NCBI GenBank assembly: GCA_029243395.1
Contig: JAQWSE010000013.1
Location: 248,001 to 312,000, forward strand
Direction: 5' to 3'
Length of the DNA stretch: 64,000 nt
Origin: Paracoccaceae bacterium
Lineage (GTDB): Bacteria > Pseudomonadota > Alphaproteobacteria > Rhodobacterales > Rhodobacteraceae
The notes under the pieces are model-generated. The model did not search any database and had not been told where the DNA came from. It worked only from the letters and a program-made list of their open reading frames with translations. This document shows, in pieces, positions 1-8,543 of this stretch (positions within the stretch are counted from its first letter, which is position 1; the number at the start of each line of letters is the position of its first letter). The translations under genes and the position numbers were made by a program.

Positions 1-201
1 GATGTTTATCCAAGATTTGGACCAACAATGGAATGGGATACCGCAGCTGGCCATGCAATTCTATTGGGGGCTGGAGGATTTGTAACTTTGGGCGATAGTA
101 AAACAGTCCTTCGTTATGGGAAGGAGAATTATAGGAATGGAGATTTCATAGCATGGGGAGGATTAAGTCCACAGACTTGTTCTCAAACCAATGCAAGTTA
201 A
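1..201 (+). CDS. cysQ: 3'(2'),5'-bisphosphate nucleotidase CysQ, C-terminal part
   Basis: Open at the left edge; 66 residues end in TAA at 199-201. The residues read as the last part of an inositol-monophosphatase-superfamily enzyme. EWDTAAGHAIL is the second family signature, whose Asp is a metal/phosphate ligand. The later AGG segment and a closing LRYGKENYRNGDFIA stretch are typical of CysQ, not of inositol monophosphatase or FBPase. CysQ hydrolyses 3'-phosphoadenosine 5'-phosphate to AMP in the sulfate-assimilation cycle. The gene lies beside unrelated metabolic genes, so the neighbourhood adds nothing. The active-site N-terminal half is outside the window. Confidence 0.85.
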   Translation, partial: DVYPRFGPTMEWDTAAGHAILLGAGGFVTLGDSKTVLRYGKENYRNGDFIAWGGLSPQTCSQTNAS

Positions 202-229
202 TATTTTATTCTTTAGAAAGTATGAATGA

Positions 230-856
230 GTGTCTCAGATGCTAATAGACCATTTGGTGGTATCGGGAAGCCATTTAAAAGAAACTTGTGAGTACGTCGA
301 AGATTCGCTAGGAGTGCGAATGGAGGATGGAGGCAAGCACAAGTTATTTGGAACGCACAATAAGCTATTAGGGTTAAATGATGGCCTTTACCTAGAATGT
401 ATTGCTGTAGATCCTAGTGTGCCAAAACCTCCATATTCCCGTTGGTTCAATTTAGATAATTTTTCTGGTAACCCACGTTTAACCAATTGGGTTTGTTCTT
501 GCGAAAATCTTAATGAAAAATTGGCTAAGCTCCCTATTAAAGTAGGTGAAATACTGAATGTTTCTAGAGGAAAACTTAATTGGGAGATTATCGTTCCGGA
601 AAGCGGACTATTACCTTTTGATGGCTTGTTTCCAGCATTTATTAAGTGGCAGTCTATGCACAATCATCCATCAAAAAAATTAAAACCAAATGATTATTAT
701 TTGAGTAATCTAAACATTACACATCCTGAGGGAGAGCAAATCAAGTATTTATTGAGAGATTTGGATGATAAACGCGTTTCCATTGAAGTGGGTAAAGATT
801 TTGGTCTTACAGCCGAATTTAGTAATAATTTTGGCAAGAAAGTTATTTTAAGGTGA
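230..856 (+). CDS. Glyoxalase-like (VOC superfamily, Glyoxalase_3 type) protein
   Basis: 208 residues starting at GTG 230, with an AGAAAG ribosome-binding sequence about 10 bases upstream; an in-frame ATG at 239 is the alternative start. The N-terminus MLIDHLVVS followed by a beta-alpha-beta pattern and the segment LYLECIAVDP matches the Glyoxalase_3 family. These proteins usually carry one recognisable VOC half and a diverged second half. His8 (in IDHLVV) and Glu57 (in YLECIAV) are at positions where VOC proteins bind a metal. Substrate unknown. It follows cysQ after 28 bases and may be cotranscribed with it. Confidence 0.65.
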   Translation: MSQMLIDHLVVSGSHLKETCEYVEDSLGVRMEDGGKHKLFGTHNKLLGLNDGLYLECIAVDPSVPKPPYSRWFNLDNFSGNPRLTNWVCSCENLNEKLAKLPIKVGEILNVSRGKLNWEIIVPESGLLPFDGLFPAFIKWQSMHNHPSKKLKPNDYYLSNLNITHPEGEQIKYLLRDLDDKRVSIEVGKDFGLTAEFSNNFGKKVILR

Positions 857-1020
857 CAAGGTGATTATAGAGCTCAATTTTTATTAAATTAGAAAAAGTT
901 TGTTAGTTTTATCAATTTGGGTAGATTGAATGGCTCTCTCTAAATATGGTATCTGGGGAATCACGATGTTATACTGATGGCTATTTAAATTAAAATAATT
1001 CAGATACAGAGGGAACAGGC

Positions 1021-1560
1021 ATGCATTATTCAGCAATAACTCAATTTTGGTTTGATGAAATAAAACCTGATAAATGGTTTGAAAAAGATGAAAATTTTGA
1101 CTCCATTTTATCTAAAAAATTTTCAAACCAGGTACTGTTAGCTCTAGCAAACAAGTTGGACCATTGGGAAAAAAATTTGGAGAGTTGTATTAGTTTAATT
1201 CTATTGTTGGATCAGTTTACAAGGAATATTTATAGAGATAAAGCAAAGGCTTTTTCAGGGGATCCAAAGGCTTTAGATTTAAGCTTGCATGCAATTAAAA
1301 ATGACTATTTACAAAGTGAAAATGGGGCATGGAGACATTTCATACTAATGCCTATGATGCATAGCGAAAATCTTGCTATTCAGGAAATGTCCTTACCTCT
1401 TTTTAAAAAATATACTAATCAGAGAACCTTTGAATTTGCAAAAAAACATCATGATATTATATGTAAATTTAATAGATTTCCCCATAGAAATCAGATGCTT
1501 GGAAGAAAATCCTCAAATGAGGAACTGCTCTTTCTAAGTGAACCAGGTTCCTCATTTTAA
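1021..1560 (+). CDS. DUF924 family protein
   Basis: 179 residues, the usual length for DUF924. The family hallmarks are present: an N-terminal FWFDEI.PDKWFEKD segment, the LLLDQFTRNIYR motif near residues 61-71, and WRHFILMPMMHSEN near residues 104-117. DUF924 proteins are all-helical and resemble TPR folds; they are widespread in proteobacteria and have no established biochemical role. An AGAGGGA ribosome-binding site lies just before ATG 1021. The gene sits alone between short gaps, so context does not suggest a function. Confidence 0.85.
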   Translation: MHYSAITQFWFDEIKPDKWFEKDENFDSILSKKFSNQVLLALANKLDHWEKNLESCISLILLLDQFTRNIYRDKAKAFSGDPKALDLSLHAIKNDYLQSENGAWRHFILMPMMHSENLAIQEMSLPLFKKYTNQRTFEFAKKHHDIICKFNRFPHRNQMLGRKSSNEELLFLSEPGSSF

Positions 1561-1604
1561 TTAGACTGGCAATCATTACTTATCGAAGGTATTGGAAAAA
1601 ATAA

Positions 1605-2501
1605 ATGTGGATGCCCTCAAAATCTGTCTTAAGTGGTCACATTTCCATGCTAAGTTTTTCTATATTAGTCTCGGTTTCCTTTGTTGCAGGTTCAAGAATA
1701 GCTAATGATATCGAACCGAATGCGGTGACGTTTTCACGTTTTCTGATAGCTCTAATTTTCATTTCAATTGTCCTCACCATCCAGGATAAGTGGACGCACT
1801 CTAAATTATTGTCTTTTTGGAAATCAGCTATTTTGGGTTCATTAATAGCTATTTACTTCATCACCATGTTTGAAGGTTTGAAAACGGCTTCTTCGACCTC
1901 TATGGCTGTGGTTTTTACGCTTACCCCGGTATTAGCTGGGTTCTTTGATTTATTCTTTTCTGGTCGTAGGATGTTAGGAAAAGTTTGGACTATTGTTTTG
2001 GTTGCAGCAATAGGGGCTCTTTGGATAATTTTTGATGGCGATTTAGGTAATGTAAGGAATTTTAATATTGGCTATGGTGAGAAGTTGTTTTTCATTGGTT
2101 GCGTATGTCACGCAATATATGCTGCTTTAATTCCTAGGTTTAACCAAGGTGAACCTGCTATTGTACAAACCTTTGGAACATTGTCAGCAGGAGTTATTAT
2201 AGTTGGTTTTTTTAGTTTCAATGAAATTAGGGTGGTTCCTTGGTTCGATTTACCATTTTTTGTATACTTGATAATTTTTTATTTAGCTATTTTTGCTACG
2301 GCAACCAGTTTTTTTCTTATTCAATATTCTGCGGTCAGGTTAAGTTCAATCAAGGCAATGGCTTATACCTATGCCATTCCTATCTGGGTAGTTATTACAG
2401 AAGTTATTTTTTTGGATATCTCTTCAGATCATGTTGTTCTCATAGGTGCAGCAATAATATCAACCTGTCTATGTTTGTTACTGTTGAATAGGGAGTCATG
2501 A
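1605..2501 (+). CDS. DMT-superfamily (EamA) transporter
   Basis: 298 residues with about ten hydrophobic segments arranged as two five-helix halves, typical of EamA permeases. Helix 1 contains SILVSVSFVAGSRIA and the second half begins near residue 155. The start is ATG 1605, with another in-frame ATG two codons later. These carriers export amino acids, metabolites or drugs across the inner membrane. Nothing in the sequence fixes the substrate. It follows the DUF924 gene by 44 bases on the same strand. Confidence 0.85.
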   Translation: MWMPSKSVLSGHISMLSFSILVSVSFVAGSRIANDIEPNAVTFSRFLIALIFISIVLTIQDKWTHSKLLSFWKSAILGSLIAIYFITMFEGLKTASSTSMAVVFTLTPVLAGFFDLFFSGRRMLGKVWTIVLVAAIGALWIIFDGDLGNVRNFNIGYGEKLFFIGCVCHAIYAALIPRFNQGEPAIVQTFGTLSAGVIIVGFFSFNEIRVVPWFDLPFFVYLIIFYLAIFATATSFFLIQYSAVRLSSIKAMAYTYAIPIWVVITEVIFLDISSDHVVLIGAAIISTCLCLLLLNRES

Positions 2502-2640
2502 CAAAGTTAATTTTTGTTTGGAAGATAACAAAATTATTTAGTAGTTAAGTTTGTCTTTAATAATATATTTTTTCTAGATTAAAGGTATTTATATTTTTAG
2601 AGAGTTCAGGTAAATTCTAATTTCACATAGGGAGACAAAA

Positions 2641-3651
2641 ATGAAAAAACCAATAATTTCAAGAAGAAGTTTTAATACAGGAATTGCTGCTGGTGCTGTT
2701 CTTTCGTTAGGCAACCTCAAAGCTTTTGCTGGTCAAAAAATAAAAGTAGCAGGAATTTACACTCAACCAATACAACAAAAATGGGATGCTAGGCTTCATT
2801 TGGCTTTAGATGCTGCCGCTAAAAGAGGTGACATAGACTATGTTTTTTCTGAAAAGGTATCAAATACAGATTATGTAAGGGTCTTAAGAGAGTATTGTGC
2901 CTCTGGCGTACAATTAATTGTTGGAGAGGCCTTTGGTATTAGTAAAGAGGCTCGAAAGGTTGCAGATGACTATCCTGAGATAGCATTCTTAATGGGAGAT
3001 CCGTTTAAACCTCATGGAAATAATTTTTCTGTATTTGATAATTATATTCATGAACCTTGCTACCTGATGGGGATTATTGCCGGTCATATGACAAAGGCCA
3101 ACAAGATTGGGATGGTTGGGGGATACCCTATTGGTGAAGTCAATCGACTTTTCCATGCTTTTATGAATGGTGCTTTGTCTGTTAACCAGGATATCAAATT
3201 TAAAGTTACATTTATTGGATCTTGGTATGATCCTCCGAAAGCCAAGGAAGCAGCGATAGCCCAGGTAGAGGCCGGTGTTGACGTGATGTATGCCGAGCGA
3301 GCTGGTGTAGTTGATGCCTGCCGTGAAAAGGGTATAATTGCTTTTGGTAATGTTAATGACATGAACAAAGAAGAAGATGGTACCGGTGTAGTTGTAACGT
3401 CAGCTTTGTGGCATATGGAGCCGGCTATCGATCATGCTATTGAAAGAACTAAGAGTGGCACGTTTTCAGCAGAAGAGTACCATAGTTGGACCATGATGGC
3501 CAAAGGTGGTGCCACTCTTGCACCTTATTATGAGTTTGATAGCAAAGTTCCTGAAGCAGTCAAAGCGCGAGTAGAAGCTCTTAGTAAAGAGATAATGGCA
3601 GGGAAATTTGTAGTAGAAATTAATGATAATGAGCCCAAATCAACTTTTTGA
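2641..3651 (+). CDS. Bmp-family ABC transporter substrate-binding protein
   Basis: 336 residues. The N-terminus carries a twin-arginine signal (SRRSFN at residues 7-12, a hydrophobic stretch, then a probable cleavage after Ala30), so the protein is probably exported folded to the periplasm. The body matches the Bmp/Med basic membrane protein family (PnrA-like), including GEAFGISKEARKVADDYP and FSVFDNYIHEPCYLMGIIAG. Family members bind purine or pyrimidine nucleosides or related ligands. A GGGAGA ribosome-binding site precedes ATG 2641. It is the first gene of an operon with a double ATPase, two permeases and a CodA-like deaminase, which supports a nucleobase or nucleoside ligand. Confidence 0.88.
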   Translation: MKKPIISRRSFNTGIAAGAVLSLGNLKAFAGQKIKVAGIYTQPIQQKWDARLHLALDAAAKRGDIDYVFSEKVSNTDYVRVLREYCASGVQLIVGEAFGISKEARKVADDYPEIAFLMGDPFKPHGNNFSVFDNYIHEPCYLMGIIAGHMTKANKIGMVGGYPIGEVNRLFHAFMNGALSVNQDIKFKVTFIGSWYDPPKAKEAAIAQVEAGVDVMYAERAGVVDACREKGIIAFGNVNDMNKEEDGTGVVVTSALWHMEPAIDHAIERTKSGTFSAEEYHSWTMMAKGGATLAPYYEFDSKVPEAVKARVEALSKEIMAGKFVVEINDNEPKSTF

Positions 3652-3658
3652 TCTTTTA

Positions 3659-3684
3659 GAGGCTGTCACTGTAGTGACAGCCTC
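3659..3684 (+). terminator. Strong intercistronic hairpin after the binding-protein gene
   Basis: A perfect inverted repeat with two 12-base arms (3659-3670 and 3673-3684) separated by two bases starts eight bases after the binding-protein stop codon. In RNA it folds into a GC-rich stem of about 11 pairs with a tetraloop. No T-run follows it on the plus strand, so it more probably stabilises the upstream mRNA 3' end or causes partial termination. Either would yield more binding protein than membrane components. Confidence 0.6.
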
Positions 3685-3704
3685 AATTGATTGAAATCAT
3701 AAAT

Positions 3705-5219
3705 ATGCATTCTCTACTGGAAGTAGAATCCATCTCCAAGAGTTTTGGAGACTTAGCCGCTAATAATGATATCTCTTTCTCTGTATCTGAGGGGGAAATT
3801 GTTGCGGTATTGGGTGAAAATGGCGCAGGCAAGACAACATTAATGAACATTATTTTTGGTCATTATTTGCCTGATAGTGGATCTATAAAATTTAAAGGGG
3901 AAAAAATCCCTGTGGGAAATACAAGGGCAGCCATAAATTTAGGTATTGGAATGGTTCACCAACATTTTACGCTTGCTGAAAATCTTTCAGTTCTTGAAAA
4001 TATAGCTATAGGCAACCAATCGTTATTGGGTTTTTCCATAGATTTTAAGCAAATAGAACACAGAATTACCAAAATTTCAGGTGAATTTGGACTTTCTGTC
4101 GATCCACGGGCAATTGTTTCTGATTTGTCAATTGGGGAAAAGCAGAGAGTTGAAATAATAAAGACATTATTTGGGGATTGTGAACTTGTAATACTTGACG
4201 AACCCACGGCAAGTTTAACTCCTCAAGAAGTAGATCAACTATTTTTGACCATCAGATCCATGGTCAAAGCTGGGTTAGGCGTAATAATTATTTCGCACAA
4301 GTTAGATGAAATTTTACGGATTAGTGACCGAATTATAGTTCTTAGAAATGGAAAACTAACCGGATCTATGGACAAAGCTAATTTTGACAAGAGTAGTTTA
4401 GCAGAAATGATAGTTGGCAAAAAAATCGAAAGACCTGAGAAAAATAAAGGCAAAAAAGCAGAAAAATTAATGGAATTAATTGGGCTTAATATATCTTCGA
4501 ATATAGGAAGCCCGATGGGTCTATCTGATATTAATTTTGAACTTTTTGGCGGAGAAATACATGGAATAGCCGGAGTGTCCGGAAATGGCCAACGGGCTTT
4601 TGCAGAAGTTATGGCGGGACACATGAGACCAGACTTAGGAGATCTGTTAATAAATGGTAAACGGGTTAAAAAATTCACTCCTAGAGCATTCATGGATGAG
4701 GGAGTTGCTTATATTCCGGAAGATAGAACTTCGGATGGTGTAGTCGGAGAGTTAAGCATACTAGATAATGGGGTGCTCACAGAAACAAAAAACCCTAAGA
4801 TTGCAAATAGATTTGGTTTTTTAAATAAAAAGAGTTCAACAAAGTTTGTTGGCGAAATTTGTGAAGAAAATGATGTTAGATTTCAATCTTTGAACCAACC
4901 GACTCGACTTCTTTCAGGAGGTAATATCCAAAAACTATTGATAGGGCGTTGGTTAAAACGTAACCCTGAAATAATCATAGCCTGCCAGCCAACTAGAGGT
5001 CTCGATGAGGGAGCAATAGTGTCTGTTCAAAAACTACTTTTGGAAGAGCGAGATAAAGGGAAAGCAGTATTATTTATAACTGAAGATCTTGATGAGTTAT
5101 TACTCGTAAGCGATGTGATTTCCATTATGTTTGATGGAAAGCTTATGGGCCCTTACGATTATGATAAATTGGAGAAGAGGGAAATAGGTTTAATGATGAC
5201 TGGGAGCGGTATTTTGTGA
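3705..5219 (+). CDS. ABC transporter ATP-binding protein, nucleoside type, two ABC domains
   Basis: 504 residues from ATG 3705. An in-frame TTG at 3687 would add six residues but lies only three bases from the preceding hairpin, so ATG 3705 is preferred. Domain 1 has Walker A GENGAGKTT, signature LSIGEKQRVEI and Walker B LVILDEPTAS. Domain 2 has a degenerate P-loop (GVSGNGQR), signature LLSGGNIQKLL and ACQPTRGLD, the pattern of tandem-domain sugar/nucleoside ATPases such as YufO/RbsA. Domain 2 is probably catalytically weak, as is usual in this family. It energises the two permeases encoded directly downstream. Confidence 0.9.
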   Translation: MHSLLEVESISKSFGDLAANNDISFSVSEGEIVAVLGENGAGKTTLMNIIFGHYLPDSGSIKFKGEKIPVGNTRAAINLGIGMVHQHFTLAENLSVLENIAIGNQSLLGFSIDFKQIEHRITKISGEFGLSVDPRAIVSDLSIGEKQRVEIIKTLFGDCELVILDEPTASLTPQEVDQLFLTIRSMVKAGLGVIIISHKLDEILRISDRIIVLRNGKLTGSMDKANFDKSSLAEMIVGKKIERPEKNKGKKAEKLMELIGLNISSNIGSPMGLSDINFELFGGEIHGIAGVSGNGQRAFAEVMAGHMRPDLGDLLINGKRVKKFTPRAFMDEGVAYIPEDRTSDGVVGELSILDNGVLTETKNPKIANRFGFLNKKSSTKFVGEICEENDVRFQSLNQPTRLLSGGNIQKLLIGRWLKRNPEIIIACQPTRGLDEGAIVSVQKLLLEERDKGKAVLFITEDLDELLLVSDVISIMFDGKLMGPYDYDKLEKREIGLMMTGSGIL

Positions 5220-5226
5220 GATTAGC

Positions 5227-6288
5227 ATGCGTTTAGAGGTAAGAGAAACTTATTCACCAGCTCTCAGTATTATTGCACCATTTGGAGCGATAATATTCTC
5301 TCTACTATGTTCTTTTGTATTGTTATTCATTGCTGGGGCTCCTCCAATAGAATCCTTTTTTTATCTGATAAAAGGCGCTTTTGGGTCACCTAATGCATTG
5401 GCCGAAACTGGCGCTCGGGCGACACCGTTAATTCTAACAGGACTGGCTGCTGGTATAGCATTTAGAGCAAAATTCTGGAATATAGGAGCTGAGGGACAAC
5501 TCTATGCAGGAGCCTTGGCGGCAACCTTTTTCGGCACTGGATTAATTAACTTGCCGCAATTTCTAATGATACCTTTTTTGTTCTTAGTTGGTGGTTTAGC
5601 TGGCGCATTAGTAATATTACCCCTGGTCATATTAAGGCAACTTTACAAAGTTGATGAGGTTGTCACAACTTTACTCATGAATTTTGTGATTCTTTTGTTT
5701 GTCAGTTATCTTTTAGAGGGGCCAATGAAGGACCCAATGTCTTTAGGGTGGCCGCAGGGTAGTTCTGTTATTGATAATGGAGTTTTACCTCAAATTCTGG
5801 AAAGGACACGCCTACACCTTGGTTTCTTAATTGCAATAGTGGTTGCTATTTGCTTGTGGGTGATTTTATCAAGGACAGCTTTTGGTTTTAGAATAAAATC
5901 AGTAGGTCATAATCCCGCTGCAACGTATCATGCAGGAATTCCTCTATTTAAAACAGTTTTAGTCGTTGCTTGTTTAAGTGGAGCCCTGGCTGGATTTGCT
6001 GGTATAACAGAGACTGCAGGTCTAAAAGGCTATCTAACCTTAGATTTATCCCCAGGTTTTGGGTATACAGGAATTGCAGTAGCCATGTTAGCAGCGTTAA
6101 ACCCGATAGGTATTATTTTTTCGGCACTATTTTTAGCCATGATTTATGTTGGGGCTGATTCAATGAGTAGAGCAGTTAATGTTCCAACTTATTTAGCAGA
6201 TGTAGTTGTGGCCATTACAGTTTTGTCTGTCTTAGTAAGTTTAATTTTAATTAACTATAAAATTCAGATAGGAAAGTTGAAGTTTTGA
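5227..6288 (+). CDS. ABC transporter permease (nucleoside type, YufP-like)
   Basis: 353 residues, hydrophobic throughout with about eight to ten membrane spans. It belongs to the BPD_transp_2 family; family-type segments are EVVTTLLMNFVILLFVSYL and FGFRIKSVGHNPAATYHAGI, the coupling loop that contacts the ATPase. Seven bases separate it from the ATPase stop codon. Its own stop overlaps the next permease start. The two non-identical permeases form the channel for the Bmp-binding-protein ligand. Confidence 0.9.
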   Translation: MRLEVRETYSPALSIIAPFGAIIFSLLCSFVLLFIAGAPPIESFFYLIKGAFGSPNALAETGARATPLILTGLAAGIAFRAKFWNIGAEGQLYAGALAATFFGTGLINLPQFLMIPFLFLVGGLAGALVILPLVILRQLYKVDEVVTTLLMNFVILLFVSYLLEGPMKDPMSLGWPQGSSVIDNGVLPQILERTRLHLGFLIAIVVAICLWVILSRTAFGFRIKSVGHNPAATYHAGIPLFKTVLVVACLSGALAGFAGITETAGLKGYLTLDLSPGFGYTGIAVAMLAALNPIGIIFSALFLAMIYVGADSMSRAVNVPTYLADVVVAITVLSVLVSLILINYKIQIGKLKF

Positions 6289-7235
6289 TAATTGAATTCT
6301 TGGAACTATTTGTGAATGCTGGGTTTTGGGCTGCTACAGTTAGGATAGCTTGCCCATTATTATTGGCTACATTAGGAGAGTTAATCTGTGAAAGAGCAGG
6401 TGTGCTAAACTTAGGTATAGAAGGGATAATGACCGCCGGAGCAATGGTAGGCTGGACGGCAGTTTATCTAGGGGCTGATTTAAGTCTTGGTATCATTTTT
6501 GCAGCTTTAATTGGAGGTATTTTTGGGTTGATCCATGCGGGGTTTACTGTGCACCTTGGCGCCTCACAACATGTTACAGGAATTGGAATAACTCTATTAG
6601 CCGCTTCTATAAGTTATTTTGCTTTTAGATTAATATTACCAACATCAACTACCCCGCCTAAAATTAAAGCCTTTGAACAAATTGAAATCTTGTATTTATC
6701 TGATATCCCCTTTCTAGGACCAATTTTTTTTCAACAAACTATTTTCACGTATTTAGCCTTTTTGGCTGTACCAATCGTAATATGGTTTCTTAACCGAAGT
6801 CCCTTTGGGTTAGCTGTCAAGATGGCTGGTGAAAACCCTATGGCATTGGAAGCTCAAGGAATTAATGTCCTTCGAATTCGAACTATTGCTGTGATGATTG
6901 GCAGTGCTTTGATGGCCGTTGGGGGCGCTTACCTAACTATGTCAGCATTTAATGCATTCTATTTTGGAATGATTAATGGGAGGGGTTGGATTGCTGTAGC
7001 GTTAGTGATTTTTGCTGCGTGGAAACCAGAAAGGGCGATTTTAGGAGCACTATTATTTGCTGGTCTTGATGCTTATCAAGTTAGAGCGCAACAGTTGGCT
7101 GGAGCAGTCATACCTTATCAGTTTTTCTTAATGCTTCCATATGTGTTGAGTATAGCTGCTATGGTCTTTGCAGCGAAAAGTACTCGGTACCCTAAAGCAT
7201 TATTAATACCTTTTCGGCGTGGAGAACGTCATTAA
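6285..7235 (+). CDS. ABC transporter permease (nucleoside type, YufQ-like)
   Basis: 316 residues, the second BPD_transp_2 permease of the operon. It begins with TTG at 6285, and the TTGA overlap with the upstream TGA (6286-6288) suggests translational coupling. The family N-terminus is clear: A(T)VRIACPLLLATLGELICERAGVLNLGIEG near residues 18-46, which fixes the start region because no other start codon fits. The loop FGLAVKMAGENPMALEAQGI is the predicted ATPase-coupling segment. Confidence 0.9.
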   Translation: MIIEFLELFVNAGFWAATVRIACPLLLATLGELICERAGVLNLGIEGIMTAGAMVGWTAVYLGADLSLGIIFAALIGGIFGLIHAGFTVHLGASQHVTGIGITLLAASISYFAFRLILPTSTTPPKIKAFEQIEILYLSDIPFLGPIFFQQTIFTYLAFLAVPIVIWFLNRSPFGLAVKMAGENPMALEAQGINVLRIRTIAVMIGSALMAVGGAYLTMSAFNAFYFGMINGRGWIAVALVIFAAWKPERAILGALLFAGLDAYQVRAQQLAGAVIPYQFFLMLPYVLSIAAMVFAAKSTRYPKALLIPFRRGERH

Positions 7236-7250
7236 TTAAAGGAGATCATC

Positions 7251-8525
7251 ATGTCTGATTTATTGGTTAAAAATGCTAGATTTAAGGATAATAAAGTCCA
7301 AGACATTCTTATTCTGGATAAGATAATAGCAGAGATTGGTAACGTTAGAGATTCAATAGATATTCCTACTATTGATGCAAAAGGTTATTTTGTGACGAGT
7401 CCATTTGTTGATAGCCATTTTCACCTAGATGCTACTTTGAGCTATGGTATCCCTAGGGTGAATCAGAGCGGAACTTTACTGGAAGGCATTAAATTATGGG
7501 GTGAATTAAAACCAAATTTGACTGCCGATGCTCTCAAAGAAAGAGCTAGAAAACTTTGCCAATGGGCAATTGCTAGAGGAACTTTAAGTATTCGTTCCCA
7601 TGTTGATATTTCTGATCCAAGTTTGCTAGCTGTTGAAGCTATGTTAGATATTAAGAATGAGTATAAGCCCTGGCTTGATTTGCAACTTGTAGCTTTCCCG
7701 CAAGATGGCTTAATTAGGGCTGGTTCAAAAACTAACTTGAGTAAGGCCTTGGAACTAGGTGTTGAAGTAGTGGGAGGAATTCCGCATTTTGAAAGAACCA
7801 TGGAAGAAGGCACCGAATCCATTCAATATCTTTGTGAACTAGCTGCTGCAAAAGGACTTCAAGTGGACATGCATTGCGATGAGAGTGATGATCCAATGTC
7901 TCGCCATATAGAAACATTGACAAAAGAGACCGTGCGACTTGGATTGGAAGGTAGGGTGGCTGGGTCCCATTTGACCTCGATGCATTCAATGGACAATTAT
8001 TATGTTTCTAAACTTCTACCATTGATGTCAGAGGCTGACGTATCTGTTATAGCTAACCCTTTAATTAATATAACATTACAAGGAAGACATGACTCGTATC
8101 CAAAAAGAAGAGGGTTAACCAGAATTCCAGAGCAATTACGGGCAGGATTAACTGTTGCTTTCGGACATGATTGTGTGATGGACCCATGGTATCCATTAGG
8201 TTCTCAGGACATGCTTGATGTGGCTCACATGGCCTTACATGTGGCTCAAATGACTGGCGCGACACAAATGCGAGAATGTTTTAATGCTGTAACTGAGTAT
8301 CCAGCTAAAATCCTGGATTTGGATGGTTATGGTCTTAAAAAGGGGTGTAAGGGTGATTTAGTCATTTTACAATGTATGGATGATATTGAAGCTTTGCGGT
8401 TGCGGCCTGCTAGACTATATGTTGTCAGAGAAGGAGATGTCTTGAGTTCTACTGCGGAAGTTATAAGTAACTTAGATCTCTCCGGCAAGAAATCCAGCAC
8501 AGATTTTATATTTTCAAAACCATAA
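7251..8525 (+). CDS. codA: Cytosine deaminase-like amidohydrolase
   Basis: 424 residues, close in length and pattern to E. coli CodA. Metal and catalytic residues are present: HxH at His56/His58, His208 and Glu211 in HCDE, a later His in GSHLTSMHS, and Asp307 in FGHD. NPLINITLQGR and DPWYPLGSQDML also match the family. The residue after the metal-binding Asp (Asp314 in E. coli CodA) is Cys308 here, so substrate preference could be shifted. CodA-type enzymes deaminate cytosine to uracil, or act on isocytosine and isoguanine. The place right behind a nucleoside-type ABC transporter supports pyrimidine or purine salvage. An AAGGAGATC ribosome-binding site precedes ATG 7251. Confidence 0.8.
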   Translation: MSDLLVKNARFKDNKVQDILILDKIIAEIGNVRDSIDIPTIDAKGYFVTSPFVDSHFHLDATLSYGIPRVNQSGTLLEGIKLWGELKPNLTADALKERARKLCQWAIARGTLSIRSHVDISDPSLLAVEAMLDIKNEYKPWLDLQLVAFPQDGLIRAGSKTNLSKALELGVEVVGGIPHFERTMEEGTESIQYLCELAAAKGLQVDMHCDESDDPMSRHIETLTKETVRLGLEGRVAGSHLTSMHSMDNYYVSKLLPLMSEADVSVIANPLINITLQGRHDSYPKRRGLTRIPEQLRAGLTVAFGHDCVMDPWYPLGSQDMLDVAHMALHVAQMTGATQMRECFNAVTEYPAKILDLDGYGLKKGCKGDLVILQCMDDIEALRLRPARLYVVREGDVLSSTAEVISNLDLSGKKSSTDFIFSKP

Positions 8526-8543
8526 TTTATCTGGTTTTATGCA

